Origin: Paracentrotus lividus
Lineage: Eukaryota; Echinodermata; Echinoidea; Camarodonta; Echinidae
Length of the DNA: 64,000 bases
Assembly: GCA_940671915.1 (NCBI GenBank)
Contig: CALNVZ010003435.1
Location: forward strand, 11,574,963 to 11,638,962
Direction: 5' to 3'
Shown: in pieces, positions 1 to 10,116 of the stretch
Numbering within the stretch: position 1 is the stretch's first letter
Layout: every line of letters begins with the position of its first letter
The notes under the pieces: model-generated
What the model was told of the DNA's origin: nothing
The model's input: the letters and a program-made list of their open reading frames with translations, nothing else
Database searches by the model: none
Made by a program: the position numbers and the translations under genes

Positions 1-105
1 AATGCAGAATGAATAAATTCCAATTCATCTCGATTCATTCTAAATACTACTATAAAATACCTGTGTACTTTCTTCAGTCAATTTTCCTTCTTTTCTCTTT
101 TATAG

Positions 106-247
106 AATTATACATGAAGACGGTTTTACACCAGAAGACTCGAAAGTGTATAGACCAGTGGTATATAGCAATTTACTTCAATCTATGGTTTCAATGCTCA
201 GAGCGAGAGAAAAATTCGAGACGCCTTTCGGGGAGGAAGAACGAGAG
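106..247 (+). CDS. GNAO1: G alpha exon (start of helical domain)
   Basis: A 142-bp exon with acceptor TATAG at its left and donor GTATGT at its right. The first base completes a codon from the upstream exon, and 47 codons follow, beginning [11 protein letters not shown] and containing [11 protein letters not shown]. It encodes the linker after the P-loop and the first helices of the helical domain. It ends in phase 0. Confidence 0.93.
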
Positions 248-2399
248 GTATGTAATCAAGAACGAATATTTTTGTAATTCTAAATTGTACCATTATATAC
301 AACGATAAATGTATTAGAGAGAGGGGGGTGGGGGGAGGTTTCTATTGGCATTGTTTTACGACTTTTTGATGCACCTTGGATAGAGGAATTGAAATAAATA
401 ATAAACTGAGAGAAATTGCGTTGAATAAAGATTTTTTTTTAAAACCATATGTAATATTTTATAGACAGTCAAGGAATGTACAATATTTTACTTAAAGCTA
501 ACAGATATTGAAGTGTTTAAATGTGTCAAAATCAAATATAGTTTCCATTCCTTTTCACGCATTGCTCACGGGCATGCAACCATATGAAAACAAATGTTAA
601 GATTTAAATGTTATGAAGTCATTGCTTTAGCGTATTGTTCAATGTTGGAAATGTGGGAGACCTCGGTATAACGTTACAACGAATTGACTCTAGGGTATGA
701 GATTGCTCTGCAGAGGCGGGAATTACAGGAGAGCCTAATACAAGAATTTCCACGTACACGACCTTGGCAAAATGATCTCAGACGACGATTTTAGTGATTA
801 TGGAATGGTATTCTGCTTTCAATCTTACTCCTCTTAATGTGACATGTACACAGCCGACGATCGATGATCGCCATATTTGCTCCAAGTCAAGAATAGCGTC
901 GTGTGTAACCACACCTTTGCTCTCGCTCAACGCAAAGAGACCCTTTTTCTTCCACGCTCTCTTTCTCTCAGTCCCCCTGCCATCAATGTGCTGCAGCAGC
1001 AATGGCCTGCACGCACCTAGCCACACACAATCACGCACACACACCGAGACTCTTACTCTACATACACCCGTACACAAATCCCTCGTAGTTGGCAATCCAT
1101 CATCGCTGCAGACTTTACTGCACACTGATAAGTGACTGCGGATAAAAATAGCACATCGGGATTTTTTTTTTCTCTCCCGAGCGGTGTGTGCATGCGTGTG
1201 TGTGTGTGTATGTGTCTTCCGTGTGTTTGTGTACATATAGAGCAAGAAGTTCATCCCGGGTACAAACACGGTAAAAGACGCTTTTTTTCTCATCGCCAAT
1301 TGCGGTAATACATGTGACTTACGACATTAACTGTGATTAAAATGTGAAAAGGGACGACAATTCACATCGCATTCTCCGGAATCGAGGTCGGATTCTTGAA
1401 AGGTTGGAATGGAAACTGCAAACTATCCAGGCTTCTTTTGCAGGTGTCACTTAGTGCATTGTTTCATACAATTATCTTGTGAAGATGTGAACATGGTGAT
1501 GACATGGTTATAGATAATGTGACGACATAGACGAGTTATTGTGACGTCATAGCTAGACATTCAGCTGTGTATTCTATGCTTTTATTGTATGACGTCAATA
1601 ATGTGTATAAGGACTCAATATGTAGGTGCACGATCGATATCAATACGCTACCCTCTTTTTCTTGCAGGCTTTTTTACCCGATGACCTTAAAATCCATACC
1701 CTTTTTTTCCCCTCGTAAACATTCCATTACGTGTTTTAGTCATCCTGCAAACCGCAAACACATTACTTGTCAGAATGCAAATTAGAAATGACAATATTGC
1801 AAAGGATTAAAGTGAAATAATAAATTCATATCATGGTCCACCCTGTTTTATCATCTACAAAAAAAAGACATTAAAAAAAAAAAACGGATAAAAAAGTTCG
1901 AGGAAAATCGGACCAATAATAAAAAAAGATATGAATATTTTTATTTTGCAAAACTTGCTGATCACTATGAAAAAATTGGCAGCAGCTTTGATTTCAAAGC
2001 AGTCCAACTTACGATTTGTGTGGGTTTAAAAAAAAAAATTTATGGTTCTATTAAAAATTTCCACTTATTTATGCTGAAACTATTACCTCATGCAAAATGA
2101 ATGTTCCCGGCATTAACTAAAGAGAAAAATATTTTTAATAACACCAAACAAATATTTTCAAATGATGAAAACCATTCATTTTTTTAAATCGAGATAACAT
2201 ATTATTAATATCGTAATATATTTTCATCAATATAACTTTGACAGAGGTATGAGAAAAGCAATAAAGTGAAAATTTATGATAAAACCATGTAGGAAATTAC
2301 CATTTGTATGTTGGGTTGCCATGGCATCATCACTTTTTGACCGCGTTGCATCATACAAATATTTTTAACTTTCTTTATATTTCTCTGATTTTCCTGAAA

Positions 2400-2465
<66 letters not shown>

Positions 2466-5400
2466 CTCTGTTTATCTAGCTTGTCTGCTTTTAAAGATAC
2501 TAACTTAATTTCGTGATGGACTCTTTTTTAACTCAAATATCAACAGATACATCAAGAATATAATGATGTCATTTATTATCCATACGCCTACTAAAGTATC
2601 TAACTGAGAGCGGATCCGGGATTCGCAATTTTGATAGATTACGTAAGGGACAATAGCGGCTCTATTATGTTTGGGCATAGGCCGATATTTTCAATTGTGT
2701 GAAGTGAGGCTGAATCCGCTGCTAACAACTAATTTATTTTTTTTTATTTATTTTTTATTGCTTTGTCAGCTGGAATAACAAAGAGTACATGTTACGATCT
2801 TAGATTATTAATTTTGAATATATTCACCGTCAATCAGAGCAAATTTGACCTAGAAATATCAAAAGATAAACCTCTCAATTGACATCGCCATACGTTGATG
2901 GTACTTGAACTGGTACCTCTCGGATAAAACCACTCGATTACGGCAGAATTCATTAAAAGAATGTCACACGATCTCTCACATACATGTTTTTATGCATGCA
3001 AAGCAATGTGAGAGTACAAAATACTTTCAGCAATATTCAGCGGAATTTCTTTGCATTTCCATTACTAATGAATCCATTCAACCCAAACGAATCTCTTCCA
3101 AACATAATGAACTTTTACAAACTTATTCATGCTACAGTAGAATTCAGGGTCTTGAGACAGCACGATTTTCTTTAAATCTTTCATTCTTGATAAGTTACAC
3201 GTAGAACCCATACAAACGTATTTCAATTTCATGGTCAACTGGACAGAAGCGGTATATGGATAAGAATTAAGTGCATGCCAGTAGTCAACCTTGTAGGCCT
3301 ATCCATGTCATTTTGACAATCTGAGCCTTCTCACCTCAAAGATGCTTAGACTGAAAAATGTTTTGGGTTGGTGACCTTTCCTGTGAGCAGAACAGAGCGA
3401 TTTTTTAGTCGACAGTAAATGGAATGCATTAATCTCGTGTTGAGCACGACATGGTGGCGACCGTCCATCATCAGTATGGGTCAACACCCGCCATTTCGTC
3501 CTCCCATCAATAGGAAGTTTTAGAATCATGTCGACGTGAACATGAACGTGGTTCTCGATGTAAAGAATGGAAGCCTTTGGATACAAATTGTAGTAATAAC
3601 GATACTTATTCACGCTTGATGCTCATAGGTCTCCTAGTTTCTGGTTCCAGTTGACAGGCTGAATTGAGAACTGTAAATATCTCGTCTCGGCGTTCTTCTG
3701 CTTGTCAACTGGACCCACAGCTAGAGGCTAGGAGAGCTGTGAGCGTCACGCCTGAAGAAGACACCATTATTATCATAATCATTTATTTAAAGCTTCCATT
3801 ATATAAATCTAGAACCTCGTCCATGTTCACATCGACATTCTTAAATTATTAAATTCCCTAATGGTTTCAAATCCTTTCCATAGTAAAAGGATCTACCAAA
3901 ATTCAACGTTCAGTGCTCAGAACAAAAGATTTGTGTAAATGTCATTCTCTTCGTCGCACAGAATTTAGCATAACTTTTGTTTTACAAAAACAAGTTATAC
4001 AAAATAAAGTGTGCCAGCAAGATTTGTTTCAATAATTTTTTTTTTTTTTGGAGGGGTGGGGCTTTAATTTGGTACCACATTAACACATTGTTTGAGAAAA
4101 ATCGATACCAAAATTATTTTTTCCCCGCTTTTATCCTTTCTCTTTAAAACACAGTCTGAATAGCGAAACTTTTGTTGCGACTTTTTAAAAACTTTTTTGG
4201 TCTGTTTGCATTCTCGCAATTGCAACGCTTTGAATGAACCACCCTTTACCTTTATCAATTGATTGCAGGAGGATGCGAAGCTAGTATATGATACAGTGAG
4301 TAAGCTCCAAGACTCAGCACCCTATTCACCCTCTCTCACAGCAGCACTCCAAAGACTGTGGACAGATAGTGGCCTCCAAGAGATATTCAGTAGAGCCAGG
4401 GAGTATCAACTCAATGATTCAGCTAAATAGTAAGTTCATATTAACAAATTATCCTTGCTTGAAAGAACACAGTGCCCCACATTGTGAAACAAAACGTGAA
4501 CCACAATGTGAACACAATCTGAATGCAGTCTGATACCATCTTTACACTGTGAGGGTGTAGATGCACAGTGTCAAACCGAACATCACCATGCGAACACTGT
4601 GTGGAAAACCATATGATTATGTAAAGTCATCACCACACTGTTGAATTTGAGCGTATCAACATAGTTGTCTATGTGAACATTCAGTGAACACACTGTGAAA
4701 CACACTGTGAAAACACTGTAGGACATTGTGTTCTTTTCAACATGGGTATACCCTATTTTTCACTTTGTTAATTTTACAATGATGAGAGAAAACTGCTTGA
4801 CCTAAGACAACGTAATTCCATGCTCATTATCTTTATTTAGCAAAATGTTGGTACTTGACTTGTAAATAAACATTTAGGAAGTTATTTTATACTTAGTCAT
4901 AAATTCTTCCATAATTGGTCGGGGCACATATCTAAACATGTGTTTAACTTTATGTTGTCGTAACATTACAGAGATGAAGTGAACGCTCCTTGGATCCTTA
5001 TTGATTACATTTTCTCTGGTCTGTTGAAGCCTAAACCGAAAATCATAGAGATGTTTGCACTTCCCTTTTCAATAGATGTTCGAGAACCTCTCATTTATAA
5101 TTTGACTATTTCACAACTAAGGATACAGTTTTGTTGCGTGACAACGGAGATCGTTATATTTCTAGTATAATGGTATGATGAGACTTGGTCACTTTCAATT
5201 AATCGATTTTAATATAATATTTAGGAACATCATGTATTGGATGTTTTTAATATGTTTGAACATGAGTAGTACTTTTAATGAGTAAAATTATGCTAAGCGC
5301 ATTTATTGGATGTTTTCTATTTACGAACAAAACTCTAATAATGATGAATTATCCGTCGTTTTCTCTTCACAGTTGAACGCGTATTGATAGTAAGAAAGTC

Positions 5401-8287
5401 CTTGAATTGTCTGAATCTGCATGACGTTTCTATCTTCATAGACAGTACGACTCATTCATCAACCTGACCAAATTTCCAGGTTATAAAGTAAAAAATGAAG
5501 AAAAAGAAGAAGAAAAAAAGAGAAAAAGATGAATAAACGTCTCCATCGATCAGATTTCTCGTTTTCAATCAACTTTTCCTTACTTATTGCCGTCACCTGC
5601 CGGCGAGAAAAGCGCGGCAAAACAGAGATGTACTCGATGAATGGCGATAATCTTTCCGTATGACGTCATCCAACTCTCGATGACGTCAAACTTTAAGCAG
5701 CTTTGGTAGAGTATGAGGTTTCACATGGCAAGGAGAAAGCGCGTATAATGGATGTAGACAAACCCTATCTTAAATGAATTATGTTCAAATGAACGTAATA
5801 GTGCGAGCTTTGTAGATTGCATTATACACCGTGGCTTGTCAAACCCTGGGGATGAAAACATTCATTCGTCGGAATTTACAGACAGATTGTGATATTTTGA
5901 CCTATTCCAACACCTTTTACAGAAAATCAGCACAATATGTTTAATACACATAATTATTTATATTTTTCGTCCTCGTTTTTCTTTTCAACCAGTTTTCTAG
6001 ATAATCTCGATAGAATTGGGTCCCCAGATTACCTTCCTAACGAGCAAGATATCCTAAGAACTCGAGTCAAAACAACAGGAATTGTAGAAACACACTTCAC
6101 TTTCAAAAATCTACACTTCAGGTAAGAACTCCATGCTTTTCACATAATGGTTTACAATAGTGGATTCAGCATCAACTCATTCAAAAGAATGTATCAGCCA
6201 ATGCACAGGCATGATATAGCCACCGTTATATCAAGACAATAAAGGCCTGTCCAAAATTTTGATAGAGTTGATGTTGGATTCGCGGCTGGTGTAAACTTAC
6301 AAATTGTAGAATATATCCCTAAAAACTTATGTGTTTATCTAGGAAGCATCAGCGACATAGACTTATCAAGCTCGATAGGTACTGGATTAAATCAAATTAC
6401 CAGTATCATATTTTCCACATCTGTAAGTATTTCATAGCCGTATCAAATTAACTTTCTGTGACATAATAATTTACTACTAATGACATTCTATGATACATTT
6501 TAACTATACATCGTTTAATGAATCGCCGTATTTGTTTATTTTTAAAATGAAAATTATATCTTAGTGGAGAGTTATGAGATAATATTGAAGTTAATGCCAT
6601 TCTTCCTTTCATAATATTTCATTCCATGCTGGAGGCATTTTGAATTATGTATCACGAGCAATGGCATCGTTTAATGAAAAAAGTTTTTTTATTGTTGTTT
6701 TTGTTCTTATATTTCGCCACGTGTCATATAAAGGTTATTTGACGTAGGAGGTCAAAGATCAGAAAGGAAAAAGTGGATACACTGTTTTGAAGACGTCACA
6801 GCAATCATATTCTGTGTAGCTCTTAGTGGTTATGATCAGCGACTTCTAGAAGATGATATCACGGTACGTATACACAAACTACGATTATGTGTTATGTCTC
6901 TGTCACACTGATGAGACCGATCCCTAAAACTAACACTAGGGCCCTGTAACACAAAGGTCTGCGATCGATTGTAAATATGAAAGTACAATTTCGATAGGTT
7001 ACTTGTAAGTATTTTTAACGAAAGTTGCATGCAATAATGATTTTGATTGGGCATTGCCATTCTGCGATTGATTACAAACCTTTGTGTTATAGAGCCCTGG
7101 TGAAGATGAAATCACCACCCTGTAACATAAAGAGTTACGATTAATTACAAATTTGAAACAAACACACTGATTGGTTCACAGTGAGACTTTTATACAAGGA
7201 GTTTATGGGAAAAGGATCCTGATTGGCTGCTGTCGATTTACAATTGATTTAACTCGTAATGTTACAGGGCCCAGAGCTCCGTAACATGATAGTTTGCAAT
7301 CAATCGCAAAATGGCAATAGCCAATCAAGATCAGTGTTACGCCCACTTTTTGCTCTACGCCCTGACCAGTAACCAATCGGAATTGTTCTTTCAAATTTTG
7401 ATTCTGTCTGGAGTAGGTTTGCCAGTGTGTCTGAGGTGGATTTTTTTTAAAAATGATTTCGTTGTATATAACACACATTTGCAAACACCAGGCACTTCAA
7501 GTATCCTTTATTCCTTGGTGCCTTGTCTATTCCAGACATTGCCGATCTGGGGCTCGTTTCTCGAAACCGTAATAAGTCTAAGTTCATGGACATCCTATTG
7601 ACACGAGTGTTAATTCTACAACACGTGTCCCTATGGGTTGTCCAAGAACTTGGACTTATGATGGTTTCGAGAAACAGGCCCCAAGGCGTTCCATCTACCT
7701 CTATCTCTGGTGGTACAATACTTGTTTCGTCCTTTTTTTTCTTTGCTTTCTTTTCCTGTAATGTGTCCACTAAACTGAAGTTGAATTTATAAGTAAGAAT
7801 TAAAATAACTGTTGGCAGCTACGCATGCCTGTAAACTTTGTAAAGAGGGTCTCAAATGGGCAAATCGAATTAGCTTGCTGTAGCTCAGAAGATGTTAAAC
7901 ACCGCTTTTCTATATAATTTTTTTTTCCATTATAATAATAATAATAATGATATTTGAAATTCAATGGGAAATTATAGTATATATGGACATGATGGATATA
8001 TAAACAATATTGAAAGGATAAAAGAAAAGTTATACATGACAAAATGTTGACATGTTCAATATTCTTTCTAAAAAGACGATTCAAATAAGATTAGATTATT
8101 TTTATTCCAAAGTAATCTCTCCATCGTTACATATAAAAGCTTCTGTTGTATAACAAAGACGATCTATTTTGGTCCATTTGCTGATCATTCAGCAAACGGA
8201 TGTTATTCCCTTTTTAGATCCGTGTCAGAAGTATTTCTTTTAGTAATAAGGGATATATAGAAACACGAGTAAAGTGATGCTTATACG

Positions 8288-8347
<60 letters not shown>

Positions 8348-10017
8348 CGACGTTTCCCTAGTCGATTAGCCCGGCGTGGAAGGTTTCACGATGCATCCAG
8401 TATTCTTTGTGAGTGACCCATATTACTTAGTTTCCCGTATTCACAAAGGTGGCCTTTATTTGAGCTATAGCTTAATATGTGGTTTACTATGGGTAGCAAT
8501 GTACACAATCTTTCTCGTTTTATGTTCTTAAAGTTTTCCTGGGATTCTGGATCGTGCCTAATGGGTTACGAAACCTTTTTAGGCAGTTTTTATGATTCAA
8601 TACCAAATATTAAATCGAATCTACTGTTCAAAATTGTGTCAGTTTTCGTTCCATTGTTAATCACAGATTTAAGCTATGGTTTAACTTAAATACCTTTGGG
8701 ATACGACCAGTGTTCTGTATCATAAGAATAATTGAATTTTTTATTCTGCTCTACAGAAAGGAAAGAGTATCTGTTTGCGTCAGTGGTCGAGGGTTGACTA
8801 GTAGTGTTTACTATCTAGTCACCGCTCAGAATACCGGGGGCCATTTTTTGTTAGCGTGGACTTCTCGATTTTGAAGCTGTTTTCCATGAAAAGAAACTGT
8901 TCTTGTATTTCTGTAGAATCGATGAAAGCCTGTGAGTCTTTTTGATTTCCATCTGCAACAACAAAGGTTCGCGGATCCTCCCATCATTCTCTTCCTACAA
9001 GATGCTGTTCGAGGAAAAGATCAGAAGTTCACCACTCCCATTGCTTTCCGAATACGAAGGTAGGTGATCATGTGATTGACATTTTAGCTAATCATGTGAT
9101 TGTTCTGCCCCTAACATGTGATTGAAATGTGACCAACTGTGATACATTTTGACTAACCACGTGTGACATTTGACTGTTGATAAGATTATTTCGGGCTTAC
9201 CATGTGATTAACCGTGATTAATTACTTGAAAACCATGTGATTAATTATGGACCTAACCAAGTAATTAACATGTGACATCATGTGGATTTAACCTTTTACC
9301 AACCATGTGATTGAACTTTGACTACATGTGATTGACTGTAACTGATCATGTGATTAACATAGACCAAAACATGGGATTTGACTTTGATCGACATGATTAG
9401 CATTTGAGACATGTGATTAACCATTTGACTAGCATCGTATTACGTAAGATGTAATCAGCATGTGTTAACCACTTGACTAGCTTGTGATTGAACTTAAATC
9501 TAACCATGTGGATGGAAGTTGATTATCATGTACTAATTATGGATAACATTTGATTCCCATGTGATTAACCTTTAACAACATATTTTGGATTTTTAAACCA
9601 TTCTGACTAACCATTTGGATTGATTTTGATACCATGTTATTACGATATCAGCAATAATAATTTAACCATTTTCTATGCCATGTCTGTTGTTTTTTATGAC
9701 AACTAAATATGTGTTGAATGTGTGACAATAATGGCTGATGTTGACTATAAGTCACGTTTTTTGTTTACTTAGGTAACCAAACGAGTAACGGGACAGTCGT
9801 ATAAATCGTATCACGATTATTTATTTCAGGTGCTAACGAGTATCTACCTGCTGCTGGATACATTCAGTTACAATTTGAAGCACTGAACAAAAGCGCCAAC
9901 AAGGAAATCTATACACATATGACGTGTGCAACGGACACCAACAATATTCAATTCGTATTTGACGCAGTCACTGACACAATAATAGCCAACAATCTACGAG
10001 GGTGTGGCTTGTATTGA
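106..10017 (+). CDS. GNAO1: Go-class G protein alpha subunit gene, last six coding exons (5' part outside window)
   Basis: Coding exons are 106-247, 4269-4429, 5993-6121, 6734-6863, 8917-9059 and 9830-10017 (stop TGA). The product is the GTP-binding alpha subunit that couples heptahelical receptors to Go signalling at the plasma membrane. Seen in translation: the IHEDGF start of the helical domain, switch [12 protein letters not shown] with its catalytic Arg, switch [14 protein letters not shown] with its catalytic Gln, the TCATDTNN guanine-contact loop, and the C-terminus NNLRGCGLY, whose Cys at -4 is the pertussis-toxin site. That C-terminus and [17 protein letters not shown] point to Go rather than Gi. 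Exon sizes 142, 161, 129 and 130 follow the conserved Gi/Go plan, as far as I recall it. The helical domain is more divergent than expected for an orthologous Go, so a paralog is possible. The exon at 8917-9059 is broken (separate entry). The P-loop and N-terminal myristoylation/palmitoylation exons would lie left of the window. Confidence 0.92.
1542..1597. promoter_or_regulatory. Pair of TGACGTCA palindromes (CRE-like sites)
   Basis: Perfect TGACGTCA at 1542-1549 and 1590-1597, 48 bp apart, in a G alpha intron. This is the consensus for CREB/ATF bZIP factors. Regulatory function is inference. Confidence 0.35.
2402..2465. repeat. Poly(T) tract, 64 bases
   Basis: Uninterrupted T run in a G alpha intron. 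It may be the poly(A) tail of an old minus-strand retro-insertion, but no retroposon body was recognised beside it. Confidence 0.9.
4269..4429 (+). CDS. GNAO1: G alpha exon (helical domain)
   Basis: A 161-bp exon between TTGCAG and GTAAGT. It encodes [20 protein letters not shown] and ends with [11 protein letters not shown], a conserved stretch before the second linker. It ends two bases into the Tyr codon. Confidence 0.94.
4459..4740. mobile_element. MITE with short TIRs and internal ACACTGTGAA repeats
   Basis: The ends TTGAAAGAACACAGTG and CATTGTGTTCTTTTCAA are inverted complements. The interior has many degenerate copies of ACACTGTGAA in both orientations. It lies in the intron starting 29 bp after the exon at 4269-4429. 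No coding capacity; class unknown. Confidence 0.65.
5661..5688. promoter_or_regulatory. Two TGACGTCA palindromes 20 bp apart
   Basis: Perfect CRE-type octamers at 5661-5668 and 5681-5688, with centres 20 bp (about two helical turns) apart, inside a G alpha intron. Candidate bZIP (CREB/ATF) enhancer element; inference only. Confidence 0.4.
5993..6121 (+). CDS. GNAO1: G alpha exon with switch I
   Basis: A 129-bp exon, acceptor AACCAG and donor GTAAGA. It encodes [14 protein letters not shown] followed by [19 protein letters not shown], which includes the switch I Arg and Thr that contact the gamma-phosphate and Mg2+. The reading frame is intact. Confidence 0.95.
6734..6863 (+). CDS. GNAO1: G alpha exon with switch II
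   Basis: A 130-bp exon. It encodes [20 protein letters not shown] and then [15 protein letters not shown], that is the DxxGQ switch II with the catalytic Gln. The residues after SGYDQ (RLLEDDIT) differ from the usual VLHEDETT of Gi/Go, one sign of a divergent paralog. Confidence 0.95.
6938..7272. mobile_element. Two adjacent MITEs of the CCCTGTAACA family
   Basis: Copy 1 (about 6938-7099) begins GGGCCCTGTAACACAAAGG and ends with the inverted complement CCTTTGTGTTATAGAGCCC-like sequence. Copy 2 (7118-7272) begins CCCTGTAACATAAAG and ends GTAATGTTACAGGG. A third, partial copy follows from about 7275. Other copies are at 34621 and 44246. Non-coding. Confidence 0.75.
7549..7682. mobile_element. 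MITE with GGGGCCCGTTTCTCGAAA-type TIRs
   Basis: About 134 bp. The left end GGGGCTCGTTTCTCGAAACC and the right end GGTTTCGAGAAACAGGCCCC are inverted complements, and the inverted match continues into AAGTCTAAGTTCATGGAC. A second copy is at 46461-46594. Confidence 0.8.
8292..8344. repeat. (AT)n microsatellite
   Basis: About 26 uninterrupted AT dinucleotides in a G alpha intron. Confidence 0.95.
8434..8705. mobile_element. MITE with CCCGTATTCACAAAGGT TIRs
   Basis: Begins CCCGTATTCACAAAGGT and ends ACCTTTGGGATACG, an imperfect inverted copy. Internal copies of AGCTATGGTTTAACT-like motifs mirror the other end. A related copy is at 61843-62161. Non-coding. Confidence 0.7.
8917..9059 (+). pseudogene. 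GNAO1: Broken G alpha exon (G4/NKxD exon) with frameshifts
   Basis: Acceptor CTGTAG and donor GTAGGT are intact and fragments align clearly to the expected exon (GAAAGC-CTG, the TCCATCTGCAACAAC core, GAGGAAAAGATC, GAATACGAAG). The exon is 143 bp, against the 154 bp I expect from the conserved Gi/Go plan, and needs several single-base insertions and deletions to stay open. Read from the upstream phase it reaches TGA at the third codon. The region that should encode the guanine-specificity motif NKKD is reduced to CTACAAGATGCTG. The flanking exons show no indel at all. Either the locus is decaying or this stretch and the minisatellite beside it are low-accuracy assembly. Confidence 0.8.
9062..9640. 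repeat. Degenerate minisatellite, unit about 20-26 bp (ACCATGTGATTGACTTTGA-like)
   Basis: Some two dozen irregular repeats of a unit built on CATGTGATTAAC / CATGTGATTGAC separated by TTTGACTAAC-like spacers. It fills most of the intron between the broken exon and the last G alpha exon. Spacing and sequence are variable and there are no conserved unique spacers, so it is not a CRISPR. Confidence 0.85.
9830..10017 (+). CDS. GNAO1: G alpha terminal exon (TCAT motif, CGLY C-terminus)
   Basis: Acceptor TTTCAG, then two bases completing a Gly codon, 61 sense codons and TGA. It encodes [20 protein letters not shown] and ends [12 protein letters not shown]. It contains the TCAT guanine-ring loop and the receptor-contacting alpha5 helix with the ADP-ribosylatable Cys. 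It is fully open, in contrast to the exon before it. Confidence 0.95.
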
Positions 10018-10110
10018 GACTAGTAGGTATAATTTCAAAGGTCTTGCTTTTTTTCATGGCAAGAGCCTTCCAATCAAGTTTCTTTTTCTCGTACAAACAC
10101 AAGTGGAGAT

Positions 10111-10116
10111 AATAAA
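10111..10116 (+). terminator. Candidate poly(A) signal of the G alpha gene
   Basis: AATAAA 94 bp after the TGA stop. Others at about 10519 and 10671 could serve as alternatives. Confidence 0.45.

Larger units (their letters stand above)
248..4268 (+). other. Intron of the G alpha gene
   Basis: A 4.0-kb intron. It holds a CA/TG-rich stretch near 1020-1215, two TGACGTCA palindromes at 1542 and 1590, and a 64-base T tract at 2402-2465. No internal exon or RNA gene was recognised. Confidence 0.75.

Noticed and set aside
778-1299. Open frames on both strands near the left end (113 and 173 codons)
   Set aside because: They lie over CA/TG-rich DNA inside a G alpha intron, overlap each other on opposite strands and show no domain or codon pattern.
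9062-9640. CRISPR-like periodic repeats
   Set aside because: Units are degenerate, spacing is irregular, spacers are themselves repeats, and the setting is an intron of an animal gene.
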